Source of the DNA: Rhodobacteraceae bacterium D3-12
Lineage (GTDB): Bacteria; Pseudomonadota; Alphaproteobacteria; Rhodobacterales; Rhodobacteraceae
NCBI GenBank assembly: GCA_025916135.1
Contig: CP104793.1
Location: forward strand, 3,348,001-3,412,000
Direction of reading: 5' to 3'
DNA length: 64,000 bases
A program made the translations under genes and the position numbers. The notes beneath the pieces were generated by a model, which was not told the DNA's origin, made no database searches, and saw only the letters and a list, made by a program, of their open reading frames with translations. How positions within the stretch are numbered: position 1 is the first letter of the stretch; every line of letters begins with the position of its first letter. This document shows positions 17,145 to 26,025 of the stretch, one piece after another.

Positions 17145-17810
17145 TCACTCGGTCAGCGGCTCAATCAACGCAGGCCCCGCCGCGCGGTTCGAATTCACCT
17201 CGCGCCCAACCCGGTGAAACTCAAGAACATCCTCCGCCGCCGGTCGCATCAATGGCGCCGCACCATGGCCCTCCTCGCCCAGCCACTTGGCCCAATTCTG
17301 CGGCTCCAGAACCACAGGCATCCGGTGATGCACCTGCCCCATGGCCCTATTCGCAGCACAGGTCACAATGGCACAGCCGCGCACCGGCTCCGCGCCCTTG
17401 TCCCAATCCTGCCAGATCCCCGCAAAGGCCAGCGGCGCCCCGTCACTGCGGGTAAAATACCACGGCAACCGCTGCCCCTCGCCATCCTTGGACCATTCAT
17501 AAAACCCCGACGCCGGGATCAAACAGCGCCGCTCGCGCACCGCCGCGCGAAACGCCGGCTTCTCGGCAATCGTCTCCGCCCGCGCATTAATCAAAAGCGG
17601 GCCGTCATTCATTGCCTTGTACCAAGACGGCAAAAAGCCCCAGCGCATCGCCCCCAAGCGCCGCTCGCCCCCATCATAACGCAGCACATGAACATCCGTG
17701 GTCGGGCAGACGTTGTAATTCGGCACATCAGGCAGATCATTCCCCGGCACCGCCTGAAACAGCTGCACCATCGCATCCGTCGGCACCGTTATCGCCAACC
17801 GCCCGCACAT
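17145..17810 (-). CDS. SOS response-associated peptidase (SRAP/HMCES family)
   Basis: This is a 221-residue SRAP protein that protects abasic sites in single-stranded DNA by forming a thiazolidine cross-link through its N-terminal cysteine. The key residues are all visible: Cys2 in MCGRLAI, the asparagine in NARAET, the glutamate in LIPASGFYEWS and the histidine in QVHHRMPVVL. The length matches the bacterial YedK type. It stands alone, between the box cluster and the 5'-nucleotidase gene, and no LexA-type site is evident upstream. Confidence 0.93.
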   Translation of the reverse strand: MCGRLAITVPTDAMVQLFQAVPGNDLPDVPNYNVCPTTDVHVLRYDGGERRLGAMRWGFLPSWYKAMNDGPLLINARAETIAEKPAFRAAVRERRCLIPASGFYEWSKDGEGQRLPWYFTRSDGAPLAFAGIWQDWDKGAEPVRGCAIVTCAANRAMGQVHHRMPVVLEPQNWAKWLGEEGHGAAPLMRPAAEDVLEFHRVGREVNSNRAAGPALIEPLTE

Positions 17811-17847
17811 CTACCGCTGACCCTCCTTCACATCAAAACCCGCCCCC

Positions 17848-17900
17848 CTTCATCTGACCGGAAATATCCCGGGGGGTGCGAGGGGCTGGCCCCCCGCTTT
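17848..17900 (+). repeat. REP-like palindromic intergenic element
   Basis: The sequence begins CTTCATCTGACCGGAAATAT and continues into a G-rich and then a C-rich block (GGGGCTGGCCCC type hairpin). The same layout occurs at 29943 and 34811, always between genes. It fills most of the 177-base gap between the SRAP and 5'-nucleotidase genes. Confidence 0.5.
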
Positions 17901-17987
17901 GTAACTGCGGCGCGGGCGCTACCCCTCGCCACCAACCAAAGCGCGCCAGTCAACCGACCCCGCAACAACAGCCGCCATATAACCGGC

Positions 17988-19577
17988 CTACTTCGGCGCG
18001 ATCCGCCCATCAAGATACGGCTTATACGGCCCCACCTTGGCCAGATACTCGGCCGTCACATCGGCAAGGTCCGGCCCGAAATCATAGACATTCATCGCCT
18101 CGGTCCCGAACATCTTGTAGCCGTCCCCGCCATTGCGAACATAGTTGTTGGTGACCACGCCATAGACCTTCTCCGGGTCAAGCGGCACCCAAGTGTCGCC
18201 CTCCATCACCTCGGCGGACACAACCCGCGCGCCCGGCTCGGCCGTGGCATCGAACACCACCTTCATACCCGCCATCTGCGGGAACCGGCCTCCGCCCCCC
18301 TCGATCTGGCTGAACCCGTTTTCAAGCCCCGCCAGAATGGTCGACCCCTTGGCCTCGAACGTCGACAGCGTGTTCTGGAACGGCAGCACCGCCAGCACCT
18401 CGCCCATGGTGACCTCGCCCGCGTCAATCGACGCCCGCAAACCACCGCCATTGGTGATCGCAATCTGAATGCCCTGCGCCTTCACCCGGTCGAGCATCGC
18501 ATCCGACACAAGGTTGCCCATCGAGCATTCGCCCGCCCGGCAACTGTCGCGCCCGCCGTCCACCAACTCGGTGGCTTCTGCGACGACACGTTTCTTCAAC
18601 TCTTCAATCGGGCTGGCCAACTCGGCCACCCGCGCGGCAATCGCCGCGTCCGGGGTGATCGACGCGTCAATCAGGATCGTATCGCCGCTGGCCGAGGTCA
18701 GCACACCCGCATCGTCAAAGGTCAAAACCAGATGCCCCAGATACTTGGAATAGGCATAGGCCTGCACCACCGGCACATTCCCCACCATTGTCGGATAGGC
18801 CATCGCCCCGGCTTCGGTGTTGGAGAATTTCGTATGCGAATGCCCGCCCACAACCGCGTCCAGCCCCGGCACGTTCTTGGCAATCTCCATGTCCTTGTGC
18901 ACACCAACATGGGTCAGCGCGATAATCTTGGTCACCCCTTGCGCCTCAAGCGCCGCAACATCGGCGGCAAGGCTCTGGATCTCGTCCTGAAACACCACAT
19001 TCGGGCCGGGCGAAGATGTATCAACCGTGTCCACTGCAAGCGCCGAAATGATCCCGATCTTCTGACCGCCAACCTCCAACACCACATGGTTGCCCACGCG
19101 CCCGTTCAAAAGGTTCGACGACGACAGATCAAGATTGCCGGAAATCACCGGAAAGCTCACCCTGTCCAGAAAATCGGACAACCCCTGCGGCCCGTCGTCA
19201 AATTCGTGGTTGCCCACGGCCATCGCATCAAACCCGATGGCTTGCATGAACTCGGCTTCGACCGCACCCTTATAGGTGGTGTACATCAGACTGCCTTGGA
19301 ACTGGTCACCCGCATCCAGAACGATCACATTCTGATCGCTCAACTCGGCGCGCTTGGCATCCAATAGCGTCTTCAGTCGCGCCACCCCGCCAAAGCATTT
19401 CCCCTCGGCATCATCCTCGGCGCTACAGGTCGAGTCGTATTTATTAACCGGCTCGACCCGGCTGTGCAGATCATTGATGTGCAAAATATGCAGCGAATAA
19501 TCCGCGACCGCCGCACCCGCGCTCAGCCCTATGCTCAACGCCACATATGCGGCCCCGCCTAATATACGTTTCATCAT
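17988..19577 (-). CDS. Bifunctional metallophosphatase / 5'-nucleotidase, secreted
   Basis: This is a periplasmic enzyme of the UshA/5'-nucleotidase family, about 529 residues. A signal peptide (MMKRILGGAAYVALSIGLSA) leads into the metallophosphatase core with LHINDLHSR, DAGDQFQGS, GNHEFDDG and GGHSHT, the metal-binding series. The C-terminal 5'-nucleotidase domain includes AITNGGGLRASID and VTNNYVRNGGDGYKMF, a typical substrate-recognition region. The internal ATG pair at 19577/19574 follows a GAGG ribosome binding site and gives a proper signal peptide, while the longer frame from 19649 does not. It probably recycles phosphate and nucleosides from extracellular nucleotides. Confidence 0.92.
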   Translation of the reverse strand: MMKRILGGAAYVALSIGLSAGAAVADYSLHILHINDLHSRVEPVNKYDSTCSAEDDAEGKCFGGVARLKTLLDAKRAELSDQNVIVLDAGDQFQGSLMYTTYKGAVEAEFMQAIGFDAMAVGNHEFDDGPQGLSDFLDRVSFPVISGNLDLSSSNLLNGRVGNHVVLEVGGQKIGIISALAVDTVDTSSPGPNVVFQDEIQSLAADVAALEAQGVTKIIALTHVGVHKDMEIAKNVPGLDAVVGGHSHTKFSNTEAGAMAYPTMVGNVPVVQAYAYSKYLGHLVLTFDDAGVLTSASGDTILIDASITPDAAIAARVAELASPIEELKKRVVAEATELVDGGRDSCRAGECSMGNLVSDAMLDRVKAQGIQIAITNGGGLRASIDAGEVTMGEVLAVLPFQNTLSTFEAKGSTILAGLENGFSQIEGGGGRFPQMAGMKVVFDATAEPGARVVSAEVMEGDTWVPLDPEKVYGVVTNNYVRNGGDGYKMFGTEAMNVYDFGPDLADVTAEYLAKVGPYKPYLDGRIAPK

Positions 19578-19690
19578 CTTTAAATCCTCGCTCTTGTTGG
19601 AAATAGCCAAGCACATGCTGCTACGCACGCGCGCATGAGTCAAAGCCAATCACGCTTGACCATGCCGCCGCAGCGTTGCAATGAACACAC

Positions 19691-20029
19691 ATGCTTATTT
19701 ACAAGATTTTCCGCACATCCGAATGGCAAGAGCTTGCCGACAATGGCGAAACCCCCGGTGCACCGGTCGATGTTGCAGATGGATTCGTCCATTTTTCCAC
19801 CGCCGAACAGGCGGTTGAAACGGCTACCAAACACTTTGCTGGCGAAACCGGCCTGATCCTTGCCGCACTTGATAGCGATGCGCTCGGGGATGCGCTCAAA
19901 TGGGAACCCTCCCGCGGCGGCGCGCTCTTTCCACATCTCTATCGTGCCCTGCGGCTGTCGGATATCCTCTGGACCAAACCGCTGCCTCTCGATGGGGCCA
20001 CCCATATGTTTCCACCGGAGATGACATGA
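19691..20029 (+). CDS. DUF952 domain protein
   Basis: This is a 112-residue protein of the DUF952 family, recognised by [11 protein letters not shown] at the start, [13 protein letters not shown] in the middle and [13 protein letters not shown] near the end. The family folds like ADP-ribosyl-transferase-related proteins, but its cellular role is unknown. Its stop overlaps the pyrD start (ATGA), so the two genes are translationally coupled. Confidence 0.9.
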   Translation: MLIYKIFRTSEWQELADNGETPGAPVDVADGFVHFSTAEQAVETATKHFAGETGLILAALDSDALGDALKWEPSRGGALFPHLYRALRLSDILWTKPLPLDGATHMFPPEMT

Positions 20030-21084
20030 CACCGCTAGAGCGTCTGGGCCTCGGCCTCCTGCACCGGTTCGACCCCGAACGCGGGCACTGGGTCGCACTC
20101 AAGGCGCTGCGCAGCGGGCTGATGCCGCTGCCCGGCGTGGTCAGCTCGGCGCGTTTGCACACGTCGCTGGCCTCGCTTTCCCTGCCCAACCCTATCGGCC
20201 TCGCCGCCGGGTTTGACAAAAACGCCGAGGCGCTCGCGCCCCTCGCCCGCGCTGGTTTCGGCTTTGTCGAGGTCGGCGCCGCCACGCCGTGCCCGCAACC
20301 CGGCAATCCGCGCCCCCGCCTCTTTCGCTTGTCGCAAGATCGCGCCGCCATCAACCGCTTCGGCTTCAATAACGAGGGGATGGAGGCCATCTCTGACCGC
20401 CTCGCCCGACGCCCCCGTGGGCTGATCCTTGGCCTCAACCTTGGCGCCAACAAAGACAGCAGCGACCGCGCCGAGGATTTCTCCCGCGTGCTCGCCCATT
20501 GCGGCCCGCATATCGACTTCGCGACCGTCAATGTCTCCTCGCCCAATACCGAAAAACTGCGCGACCTGCAGGGGGCCGAGGCGCTGCGCTCGCTGCTCTC
20601 CGGCGTGATCGAAACCCGCAGCTGGCTCAAACGCCCGATCCCGGTGTTCCTCAAAATCGCGCCCGATCTTTCCGACAGCGAAATCGAAGACATCGCCGAG
20701 GTCGCCCGCGCCACCGAAATCGACGCCATCATTGCGACCAATACAACGCTCTCACGCGACGGGTTGACCAGCCCGGATAGCCAGCAGGCGGGCGGGCTCT
20801 CCGGCGCGCCGCTGTTTGAAAAATCGACCCGCGTTCTGGCGCGCTTGTCCGAGCTGACAGACGGCACCCTGCCACTTGTCGGCGTCGGCGGCATCTCGTC
20901 TGCCGAAGACGCCTACGCCAAAATCTGCGCCGGGGCGACGGCGGTGCAACTCTATACGGCGATGATCTATCACGGCCTCTCGCTCGCCGCCGACATCGCC
21001 CGCGGCCTTGATGAACTGCTCGAACGCGACGGCTTTTCCAATGTGGCACAGGCGGTCGGAACCAAACGAAAGGACTGGCTATGA
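20026..21084 (+). CDS. pyrD: Quinone-dependent dihydroorotate dehydrogenase
   Basis: PyrD oxidises dihydroorotate to orotate in pyrimidine synthesis and passes electrons to membrane quinone. The 352-residue class 2 enzyme starts [21 protein letters not shown], an amphipathic N-terminal helix typical of membrane-associated forms. Conserved segments are [20 protein letters not shown], the catalytic-loop region [11 protein letters not shown] with its serine, NTTLSRDGL and the FMN phosphate site GVGGI. It overlaps the DUF952 gene at its start and the ArsC-like gene at its end by four bases each, forming a tight three-gene operon. Confidence 0.95.
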   Translation: MTPLERLGLGLLHRFDPERGHWVALKALRSGLMPLPGVVSSARLHTSLASLSLPNPIGLAAGFDKNAEALAPLARAGFGFVEVGAATPCPQPGNPRPRLFRLSQDRAAINRFGFNNEGMEAISDRLARRPRGLILGLNLGANKDSSDRAEDFSRVLAHCGPHIDFATVNVSSPNTEKLRDLQGAEALRSLLSGVIETRSWLKRPIPVFLKIAPDLSDSEIEDIAEVARATEIDAIIATNTTLSRDGLTSPDSQQAGGLSGAPLFEKSTRVLARLSELTDGTLPLVGVGGISSAEDAYAKICAGATAVQLYTAMIYHGLSLAADIARGLDELLERDGFSNVAQAVGTKRKDWL

Positions 21085-21425
21085 GCCTTACAATCTGGCA
21101 CAATCCACGCTGCTCAAAATCACGCCAAACCCTCGCACTGCTTGAAGAAAACGGCCACGTGCCCAGCATTCGACGCTATCTTGATGATGCCCCGTCAGAC
21201 GCCGAACTGCGCGCCGCAGCCGCCGCGCTCGGTCTGCGCCCGGTTGACATGATACGCACCAATGAGGCCGATTTCAAAGCCCAGGGGCTAAGCCGCACAA
21301 GCGATGACGACACGCTCTTCGCCGCCATGGCCCGCACTCCAAAGCTCATCGAACGCCCGATCGTGTTCTTAGATGACAAAGCCGCCATCGGCCGCCCCCC
21401 CGAAGCCGTGCTCGACATCCTCTAA
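21081..21425 (+). CDS. ArsC-family thioredoxin-fold reductase
   Basis: This is a 114-residue thioredoxin-fold protein of the ArsC/YffB family. The redox cysteine lies in [13 protein letters not shown] near residue 11, and the conserved RTNEADFK and [17 protein letters not shown] segments follow. Classical ArsC reduces arsenate using glutathione and glutaredoxin, but family members also serve other thiol tasks. No arsR or arsB neighbour is present, and coupling to pyrD (ATGA overlap) does not suggest arsenic resistance, so the arsenate role is uncertain. Confidence 0.85.
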   Translation: MSLTIWHNPRCSKSRQTLALLEENGHVPSIRRYLDDAPSDAELRAAAAALGLRPVDMIRTNEADFKAQGLSRTSDDDTLFAAMARTPKLIERPIVFLDDKAAIGRPPEAVLDIL

Positions 21426-21429
21426 AACG

Positions 21430-21498
21430 CGTTTTCCGTCGCGGAAAACGGCCAAAAATCCTCCAAGGATTTTTCCCCGGATTTTTCGAAAAAATCCG
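21430..21498. terminator. Three tandem perfect hairpins between convergent genes
   Basis: Three 21-base hairpins, each with a perfect 9-base stem and a 3-base loop, lie at a fixed 24-base period: 21430-21450 (CGTTTTCCG/CGGAAAACG), 21454-21474 (AAAAATCCT/AGGATTTTT) and 21478-21498 (CGGATTTTT/AAAAATCCG). They separate the ends of the ArsC-like gene and the convergent transglycosylase gene. The A/T-rich arms can act as intrinsic terminators in both directions. Confidence 0.7.
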
Positions 21499-21501
21499 CG
21501 C

Positions 21502-22760
21502 CTAGCCCAACCGTGCCAGCAAATCCTGTGACGGTGTCCCTGTCACCGGCAGGCCATTGGCCCGCTGATAGGCGCTGATCGCGGCTTCGGTCTTTTTGCC
21601 CAGCACCCCATCGGCCCCGCCGGTGTCATACCCCGCCGCCGTCAGCCGCGCTTGCAGCCGTTTTCTATCCGCAATCCTAAGCCCGTATTTGTCCGGCGGA
21701 AAATTCCCGCGCAAGCCCCCGCCCCCGGCCAAACGGTCCGACAAATGCCCAACACCCAGCGCGTAGTTTTCCGAATTGTTATACCGCAAAATCACGCTGA
21801 AGTTCTTAAAGACGAGGAACGCAGGCCCACCCAGCCCCATCGGGATAAGGATCGATCCGGCCCCGTGATTGGGCAGGCTCCCGCCCCCTGCGGATTTCAC
21901 CCCCAGCGCGGCCCAATCGCCCGCTGATTTCTTCGTCCCGCGCCCGGCCAGCCCGGCGTTAAATCCCGACGGAAGGCGCACTTCCACCCCCATGTCTGCC
22001 CGCCCCGCCAGCCCGATTTGCTCAGGTACGCGCCAGCCGAGGCCAAAGCATCAGTCGGATCTTCCGACCAGATGTCGCGCCGCCCATCGCCGCGAAAATC
22101 CACGGCATAGGCCTGAAATGTGGTCGGGATAAACTGCGTATGCCCCATCGCCCCGGCCCAGCTTCCGGTCATACGCGCCGCGCTCACATCGCCGTTTTGC
22201 AAGATCCTGAGCGCCGCCATCAGCTGCTTTTCAAAGAACCCACCGCGCCGCCCGTCATAGGCCAGCGTCGAGGTTGCCGAGATCACCGGAATATCCCCGC
22301 GCCGCGCGCCATATCGGCTCTCCACGCCCCAGATTGCGGCCACCACATTGGCCGGCACACCATAGCGACTCTCGATCTCGCCCAGCAACGCGCGCCGCGC
22401 CGCCAGCTTGCTGCGCCCGGTCGACACTTTCTCGTCCGAGGCCATAATGGCAAGGTAATCCTGCAACGTGCGGGTAAACTCGGTCTGCTTGCGATCACGC
22501 TCGACCACGCCGGGCAAATATCCCGCCCCGCGAAAGGCTGCGCTCAGCGTCCCGCTAGAGATCCCCGCGCTCTGTGCCCGCGCCTTGAAGGCCGTCACCC
22601 ACGCGTCATAGCCCGCGTTCGGCGTTGGTTGCAGCTTGGGATCAACCCGCACCGCCGCCGCGCCGCCGCTTCCGCCCCCGCTTGGCAATCCGCCCGTCAT
22701 GCAACCGCTCAAAAGCGTCGCCGCACCTGCTGCTGAAACCCACCGTCTCGTTACCTGCAT
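21502..22760 (-). pseudogene. Lytic murein transglycosylase (MltB type) with peptidoglycan-binding domain, frame-disrupted
   Basis: This is an outer-membrane-linked enzyme that cleaves peptidoglycan glycan strands. It has a lipoprotein signal (LLSGC), then an MltB-type catalytic domain with the glutamate in IWGVESRYGARRG and the stretch MGHTQFIPTTFQAYA. A C-terminal peptidoglycan-binding domain ends it (LQARLTAAGYDTGGADGVLG). The frame breaks in the CCCCC run 21987-21991. Restoring one base gives TWGVEVRLPSGF and a 419-residue protein with all domains, the expected length. The start ATG at 22760 follows AGGAAAGG. A sequencing artefact is more likely than true loss. It sits downstream of the MATE gene on the same strand. 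Confidence 0.82.
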
Positions 22761-22782
22761 CACACTGCCTTTCCTGACATTT

Positions 22783-22835
22783 CACCGGCCCGTTTTTCTG
22801 GCCCGTTTCACCGGACCGTTTCCCCGGCCCCGTTT
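22783..22835. repeat. 13-base tandem repeat in the transglycosylase leader
   Basis: Four consecutive units of about 13 bases (consensus CACCGGCCCGTTT) run through the region just upstream of the transglycosylase start. The first three are exactly 13 bases with one to three differences, and the fourth is 14. Confidence 0.6.
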
Positions 22836-22900
22836 TGCCTACAATGTGAACCTTCTGGCGATTCCGGGCAAGCCGTCTCATGCGGCTCGGCAAAATCCCG

Positions 22901-24229
22901 TCACTGCGCCTGCGTGGCGGCCGCCCGCTCCAACGCCGGATACCGCAACCCCAACGACAGCCCCCGCGCCAGAAACGAAATATGAAGCGCCAGCCACAAC
23001 CCGTGATTGCCCATCGGCGCGATCAACACCCAGGCCGCCACGGCGTAAATCACCGCCGTCACCAGCATCATGTTGCGCATATCCGCCGTGCGTGTCGCCC
23101 CGATAAAGATGCCGTCAAACATGACCAGCGCCAGCAACATCGGCGGCACCGCGATCATCCATGGCAAATACACCCGCGCCTCGGCGCGCACCTCTGGCGC
23201 CTTGGCCATCACATCAATGATCCACGGCCCCAACAGCCAGAACACCAGCACAAAGCCCAGCGCAATCACCCCGCCCCACAGGCTGGTCAACACCGCACCA
23301 CGGCGCAGCTTGGCCACCGCCCCCGCGCCAAAGGCCTGCCCCACCAGCGTCTCGGCGGCAAAGGCAAACCCATCCATCGCATAGCCCACGATATGCAGGA
23401 ATTGCAGCAACACCTGGTTCGCGGCCAACGTCACATCGCCAAACCGCCCCCCCAGCAACAGGAACGAAACAAAGATCGCCTGTAACAACAGCGACCGGAT
23501 CATGATGTCGGTGTTCACCACCGCCATCCGTTTCAACTTCACGCGGTCAAACACCCGCGCCCAGTTGCGCCAGTCAGGCAGCCGGAACACCTCGCGACAC
23601 AGCCACAGACCAATCACCAGCCCGCTCCACTCGGCGATGAATGTCGCCAGCGCCACGCCCTCCACGCCCCAGCCCAGCCCGAGCACGAACCACAGGTCCA
23701 ACCCGACATTCAGCCCGTTCATCCAGAGCTGAAGCAGCAACACCCCGCGCGTGCGCTCCAACGCGATCAACCAGCCGGTGAGGCCATAAATCGCAATCGC
23801 CGCCGGGGCCGACCAGATGCGGATCACCATGTAATCCCGCGCCAGCCCCTCAACCTCGGCGCTGGCAGGCGAAACGGCAAACGCCCCGACAAATATTGGG
23901 TATTGCAGCACAATCAGCGCGACCCCTCCGGCCACCGCAATCATCAGCGAGCGGATGAAAAGCGCCGCCACCTCGCCTTGGTTTCCCGCGCCCAGCGCCT
24001 GACTGGTCAAGCCGGTCGTGCCCATCCGCAGAAAGCCGAAAATCCAGTAGATCGCCGATAGAACAATCGCGCCCACGCCCACGGCGGCAATCGGCGCGGC
24101 TTCGGGCAATTGGCCGACCACGCCCGTATCGACCGCGCCCAAAAGCGGCACGGTGATATTGGCCAACATGATCGGCAGCGCAATTTTCAGCACGCGCGTG
24201 TGGGTAATATCCGCGCTGGCCAGCGTCAT
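22901..24229 (-). CDS. MATE-family efflux transporter (DinF/NorM-like)
   Basis: This is a 442-residue inner-membrane protein with about 12 hydrophobic helices, typical of MATE pumps that export drugs or metabolites in exchange for sodium or protons. The N-terminus carries LKIALPIMLANITVPLLGAVDTGVVG, the conserved first-helix region with its proline and aspartate. TSQALGAGNQGEVAALF follows, then a matching second-half segment LVGQAFGAGAVAKLRRG. The DinF branch is suggested by the spacing, but the substrate cannot be told. Nine-base tandem repeats lie directly upstream. Confidence 0.9.
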   Translation of the reverse strand: MTLASADITHTRVLKIALPIMLANITVPLLGAVDTGVVGQLPEAAPIAAVGVGAIVLSAIYWIFGFLRMGTTGLTSQALGAGNQGEVAALFIRSLMIAVAGGVALIVLQYPIFVGAFAVSPASAEVEGLARDYMVIRIWSAPAAIAIYGLTGWLIALERTRGVLLLQLWMNGLNVGLDLWFVLGLGWGVEGVALATFIAEWSGLVIGLWLCREVFRLPDWRNWARVFDRVKLKRMAVVNTDIMIRSLLLQAIFVSFLLLGGRFGDVTLAANQVLLQFLHIVGYAMDGFAFAAETLVGQAFGAGAVAKLRRGAVLTSLWGGVIALGFVLVFWLLGPWIIDVMAKAPEVRAEARVYLPWMIAVPPMLLALVMFDGIFIGATRTADMRNMMLVTAVIYAVAAWVLIAPMGNHGLWLALHISFLARGLSLGLRYPALERAAATQAQ

Positions 24230-24247
24230 GCGTCTGGTCCAAATGGG

Positions 24248-24283
24248 CCAACTGCGCCAACTGCGCCAACTGAGCCAGCCGGG
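24248..24283. repeat. 9-base tandem repeat upstream of the MATE gene
   Basis: Three copies of CCAACTGCG (the third ends GAG) and a diverged fourth unit occupy the leader, 19 to 54 bases before the MATE start. The copy number could vary between strains. Confidence 0.5.
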
Positions 24284-24325
24284 CCAAGACCCCGGATCAA
24301 GCCCTTGTCAGCTGTCCGTGTGATG

Positions 24326-24838
24326 TCACGCATCCCGCTTGGGCATCAGGAAATGCCCCGTGCCTTGCGCAAAGGCGCGGTCGCGGTTGTCTTGCCAAGC
24401 TTCGACATGCACGCTGGCATAGCGCCGCCCCGAGCGGTTGATCTTGGCCCGCGCATAGGCATCCCTCGGCAGACCCGACCGCAGGTAATCGGTGGTGAAA
24501 TCAATCGTCTTGGGCAGGCGCGGCAAATGCCCCTTGACCAAGGTCTCGGCATCGCGCTCGCCATGCTCCATCTCGTCCCAGATCACGGACCAGCTCAAGC
24601 CGATCACCGCCGTGATCTCAAGGAACGCAGCAATCGCCCCGCCGTGGATCGCCGGCAACATCGGGTTGCCGATCAGCTTGTCATCATAGGGCATGATCGC
24701 GGTCAACTCATCGCCGCGCCGGTCAAACTCTACCCCCAGCCAGTTGATGTAGGGCACCCCATGCACCAAGGCCGCTAGCGCCGCATCGCGCCGCTGTTTG
24801 ACCACCTGAACCGGTTCGGGTCGCTTATACGCCATCAT
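24326..24838 (-). CDS. PaaI-family hotdog thioesterase, second copy
   Basis: This is a 170-residue hotdog-fold thioesterase that hydrolyses acyl-CoA or aromatic-CoA thioesters. Family features are MLPAIHGGAIAAFLEITAVIGL, where the hotdog helix carries the catalytic-region HGG, and TIDFTTDYLRSG. It starts at the ATG at 24838, which overlaps the stop of the upstream thioesterase (ATGA), so the pair is translationally coupled. The tail RAFAQGTGHFLMPKRDA is typical. Placed next to MerR-controlled acyl-CoA genes, it may help keep the CoA pool free, though the substrate is not known. Confidence 0.85.
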   Translation of the reverse strand: MMAYKRPEPVQVVKQRRDAALAALVHGVPYINWLGVEFDRRGDELTAIMPYDDKLIGNPMLPAIHGGAIAAFLEITAVIGLSWSVIWDEMEHGERDAETLVKGHLPRLPKTIDFTTDYLRSGLPRDAYARAKINRSGRRYASVHVEAWQDNRDRAFAQGTGHFLMPKRDA

Positions 24839-25257
24839 TTGCCCTCCACGGTGAATGCGCCACTTGCCGTGGCCACCGGACGCTCTTCGTCGTCGTCCAT
24901 CGCCACGGCGCGCACAAAGGCGACATTGCGGGTGATGTGGTAACACTCGGCGCGGGTCTTGATCGCCTGTCCCGGCGTTGCCGGGCGCATGTAATCAATC
25001 CGCAAATCAATCGTTGCCGTGCCGCTGGGAGAGGACGGGTGGCTCATCGCCGCCGCACCACAGCATGTGTCCATCAACGCCGACACCGCGCCGCCCGCGA
25101 TCACCCCGGTTTCCGGGTCGCCGACGAAACGCGCGTCATAGGGCATCACGATCTCGGCCCGCCCGTCGCCAATATCGGTCAGCTTCATCCCCAAAGCGCG
25201 CGCATGGGGAATGGCTTGAATGAACTGGCTGGCAATCTTGACTTTATCTGCGGGCAT
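24835..25257 (-). CDS. PaaI-family hotdog thioesterase, first copy
   Basis: This is a 140-residue hotdog thioesterase related to the following gene. It contains GVIAGGAVSALMDTCCGAA, the hotdog helix in which GG replaces the usual HGG, then TIDLRIDYMRPATPGQ and RNVAFVRAVAMDD. The start at 25257 (MPADKVK) follows a GGAGGGG ribosome binding site and is better than the upstream start at 25314. The two genes probably form a heteromer or act on different acyl-CoAs. They are divergent from the MerR-led acyl-CoA gene run. Confidence 0.85.
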   Translation of the reverse strand: MPADKVKIASQFIQAIPHARALGMKLTDIGDGRAEIVMPYDARFVGDPETGVIAGGAVSALMDTCCGAAAMSHPSSPSGTATIDLRIDYMRPATPGQAIKTRAECYHITRNVAFVRAVAMDDDEERPVATASGAFTVEGK

Positions 25258-25497
25258 ACGCCCCTCCGCACCTATTGGCTGTCCCTTATTGTTTGAACAG
25301 GTTAACCAAATCACTGCAAGCGTCGAGTAACCTAACGTCGTGTCACGATACCCCCTTGATGCTGGCGCAGAAATTCTAATACTGCGGCGCAGAATTCCAA
25401 ACGAATTTCAAGGGTGGGCGCGAGGGCGCGTGCAGGGCGCTATCAGGTTGCCCTTTGGCGGCGGACCCCCTACCCTACTGCATAAGGGAGAGGATCA

Positions 25498-25926
25498 ATG
25501 GCCGACATTCGCCTGTCTTTCAAAGAGATGTGTGAAAGGTTCGATGTAACACCTCGGACCTTGCGCTATTACGAGTATATCGAGCTTTTGCAGCCCGAGC
25601 GCGAAGGCCGCTCGCGCTTCTATGGCCCACGTGAGATTGAGCGCATGATCCTGATCCTGCGGGGCCGCAAATGGGGGTTCCAGCTCGAAGGCATCCGCCA
25701 ATGGCTGCTGATCTACGAAGAAGACGGCTATCACTCGCGCAAGGCTTGGGTGAAATCCGCCAACAATCAGCTCAAGGCGCTGCGCGAACAGCTGACCGAT
25801 CTGCAGGACGCGATCGAAACGCTGGAACAATCGCGCGACCGCTCGGCCAAACTGATCGAGATCGAAGAGAACGGCGGCGACGTCGGCGAGGAATGGCGAC
25901 CCAGTCTTGATGAGGTGCCCAAGTGA
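25498..25926 (+). CDS. MerR-family transcriptional regulator 1
   Basis: This is a 142-residue MerR regulator. The N-terminal winged helix includes SFKEMCERFDVTPRTLRYYEYIELLQPEREGRS, the characteristic RYYE segment. A C-terminal helix (LKALREQLTDLQDAIETLEQSRDR) would form the antiparallel dimer coil. There is no cysteine, so it is not a metal or thiol sensor. It is followed by a 20-base perfect palindrome and a second, similar MerR gene, and then acyl-CoA dehydrogenase genes, so it most likely senses a CoA-related metabolite. An AGGGAGAGGA ribosome binding site precedes the start. Confidence 0.9.
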   Translation: MADIRLSFKEMCERFDVTPRTLRYYEYIELLQPEREGRSRFYGPREIERMILILRGRKWGFQLEGIRQWLLIYEEDGYHSRKAWVKSANNQLKALREQLTDLQDAIETLEQSRDRSAKLIEIEENGGDVGEEWRPSLDEVPK

Positions 25927-25933
25927 CGTGACG

Positions 25934-25953
25934 TTACGTTGACGTCAACGTAA
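25934..25953. promoter_or_regulatory. Perfect 20-base palindrome upstream of the second MerR gene
   Basis: TTACGTTGAC (25934-25943) is followed directly by its exact reverse complement GTCAACGTAA (25944-25953). It lies 8 bases after the first MerR gene and 72 bases before the second. The TTACGT...ACGTAA arms resemble the type of site described for LiuR-like MerR regulators of acyl-CoA catabolism, which makes it the likely operator for one or both proteins. Confidence 0.7.
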
Positions 25954-26025
25954 ACTTCACTTGCATCGACTCACCTGACTTCACATCTTTACGGCACCCG
26001 ATTGATAAAACCGGAAGCCAATGTG

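Noticed and set aside
21081-21425. Arsenic resistance locus
   Set aside because: Only the ArsC-like gene is present, coupled to pyrD; there is no arsR, arsB or acr3 nearby.
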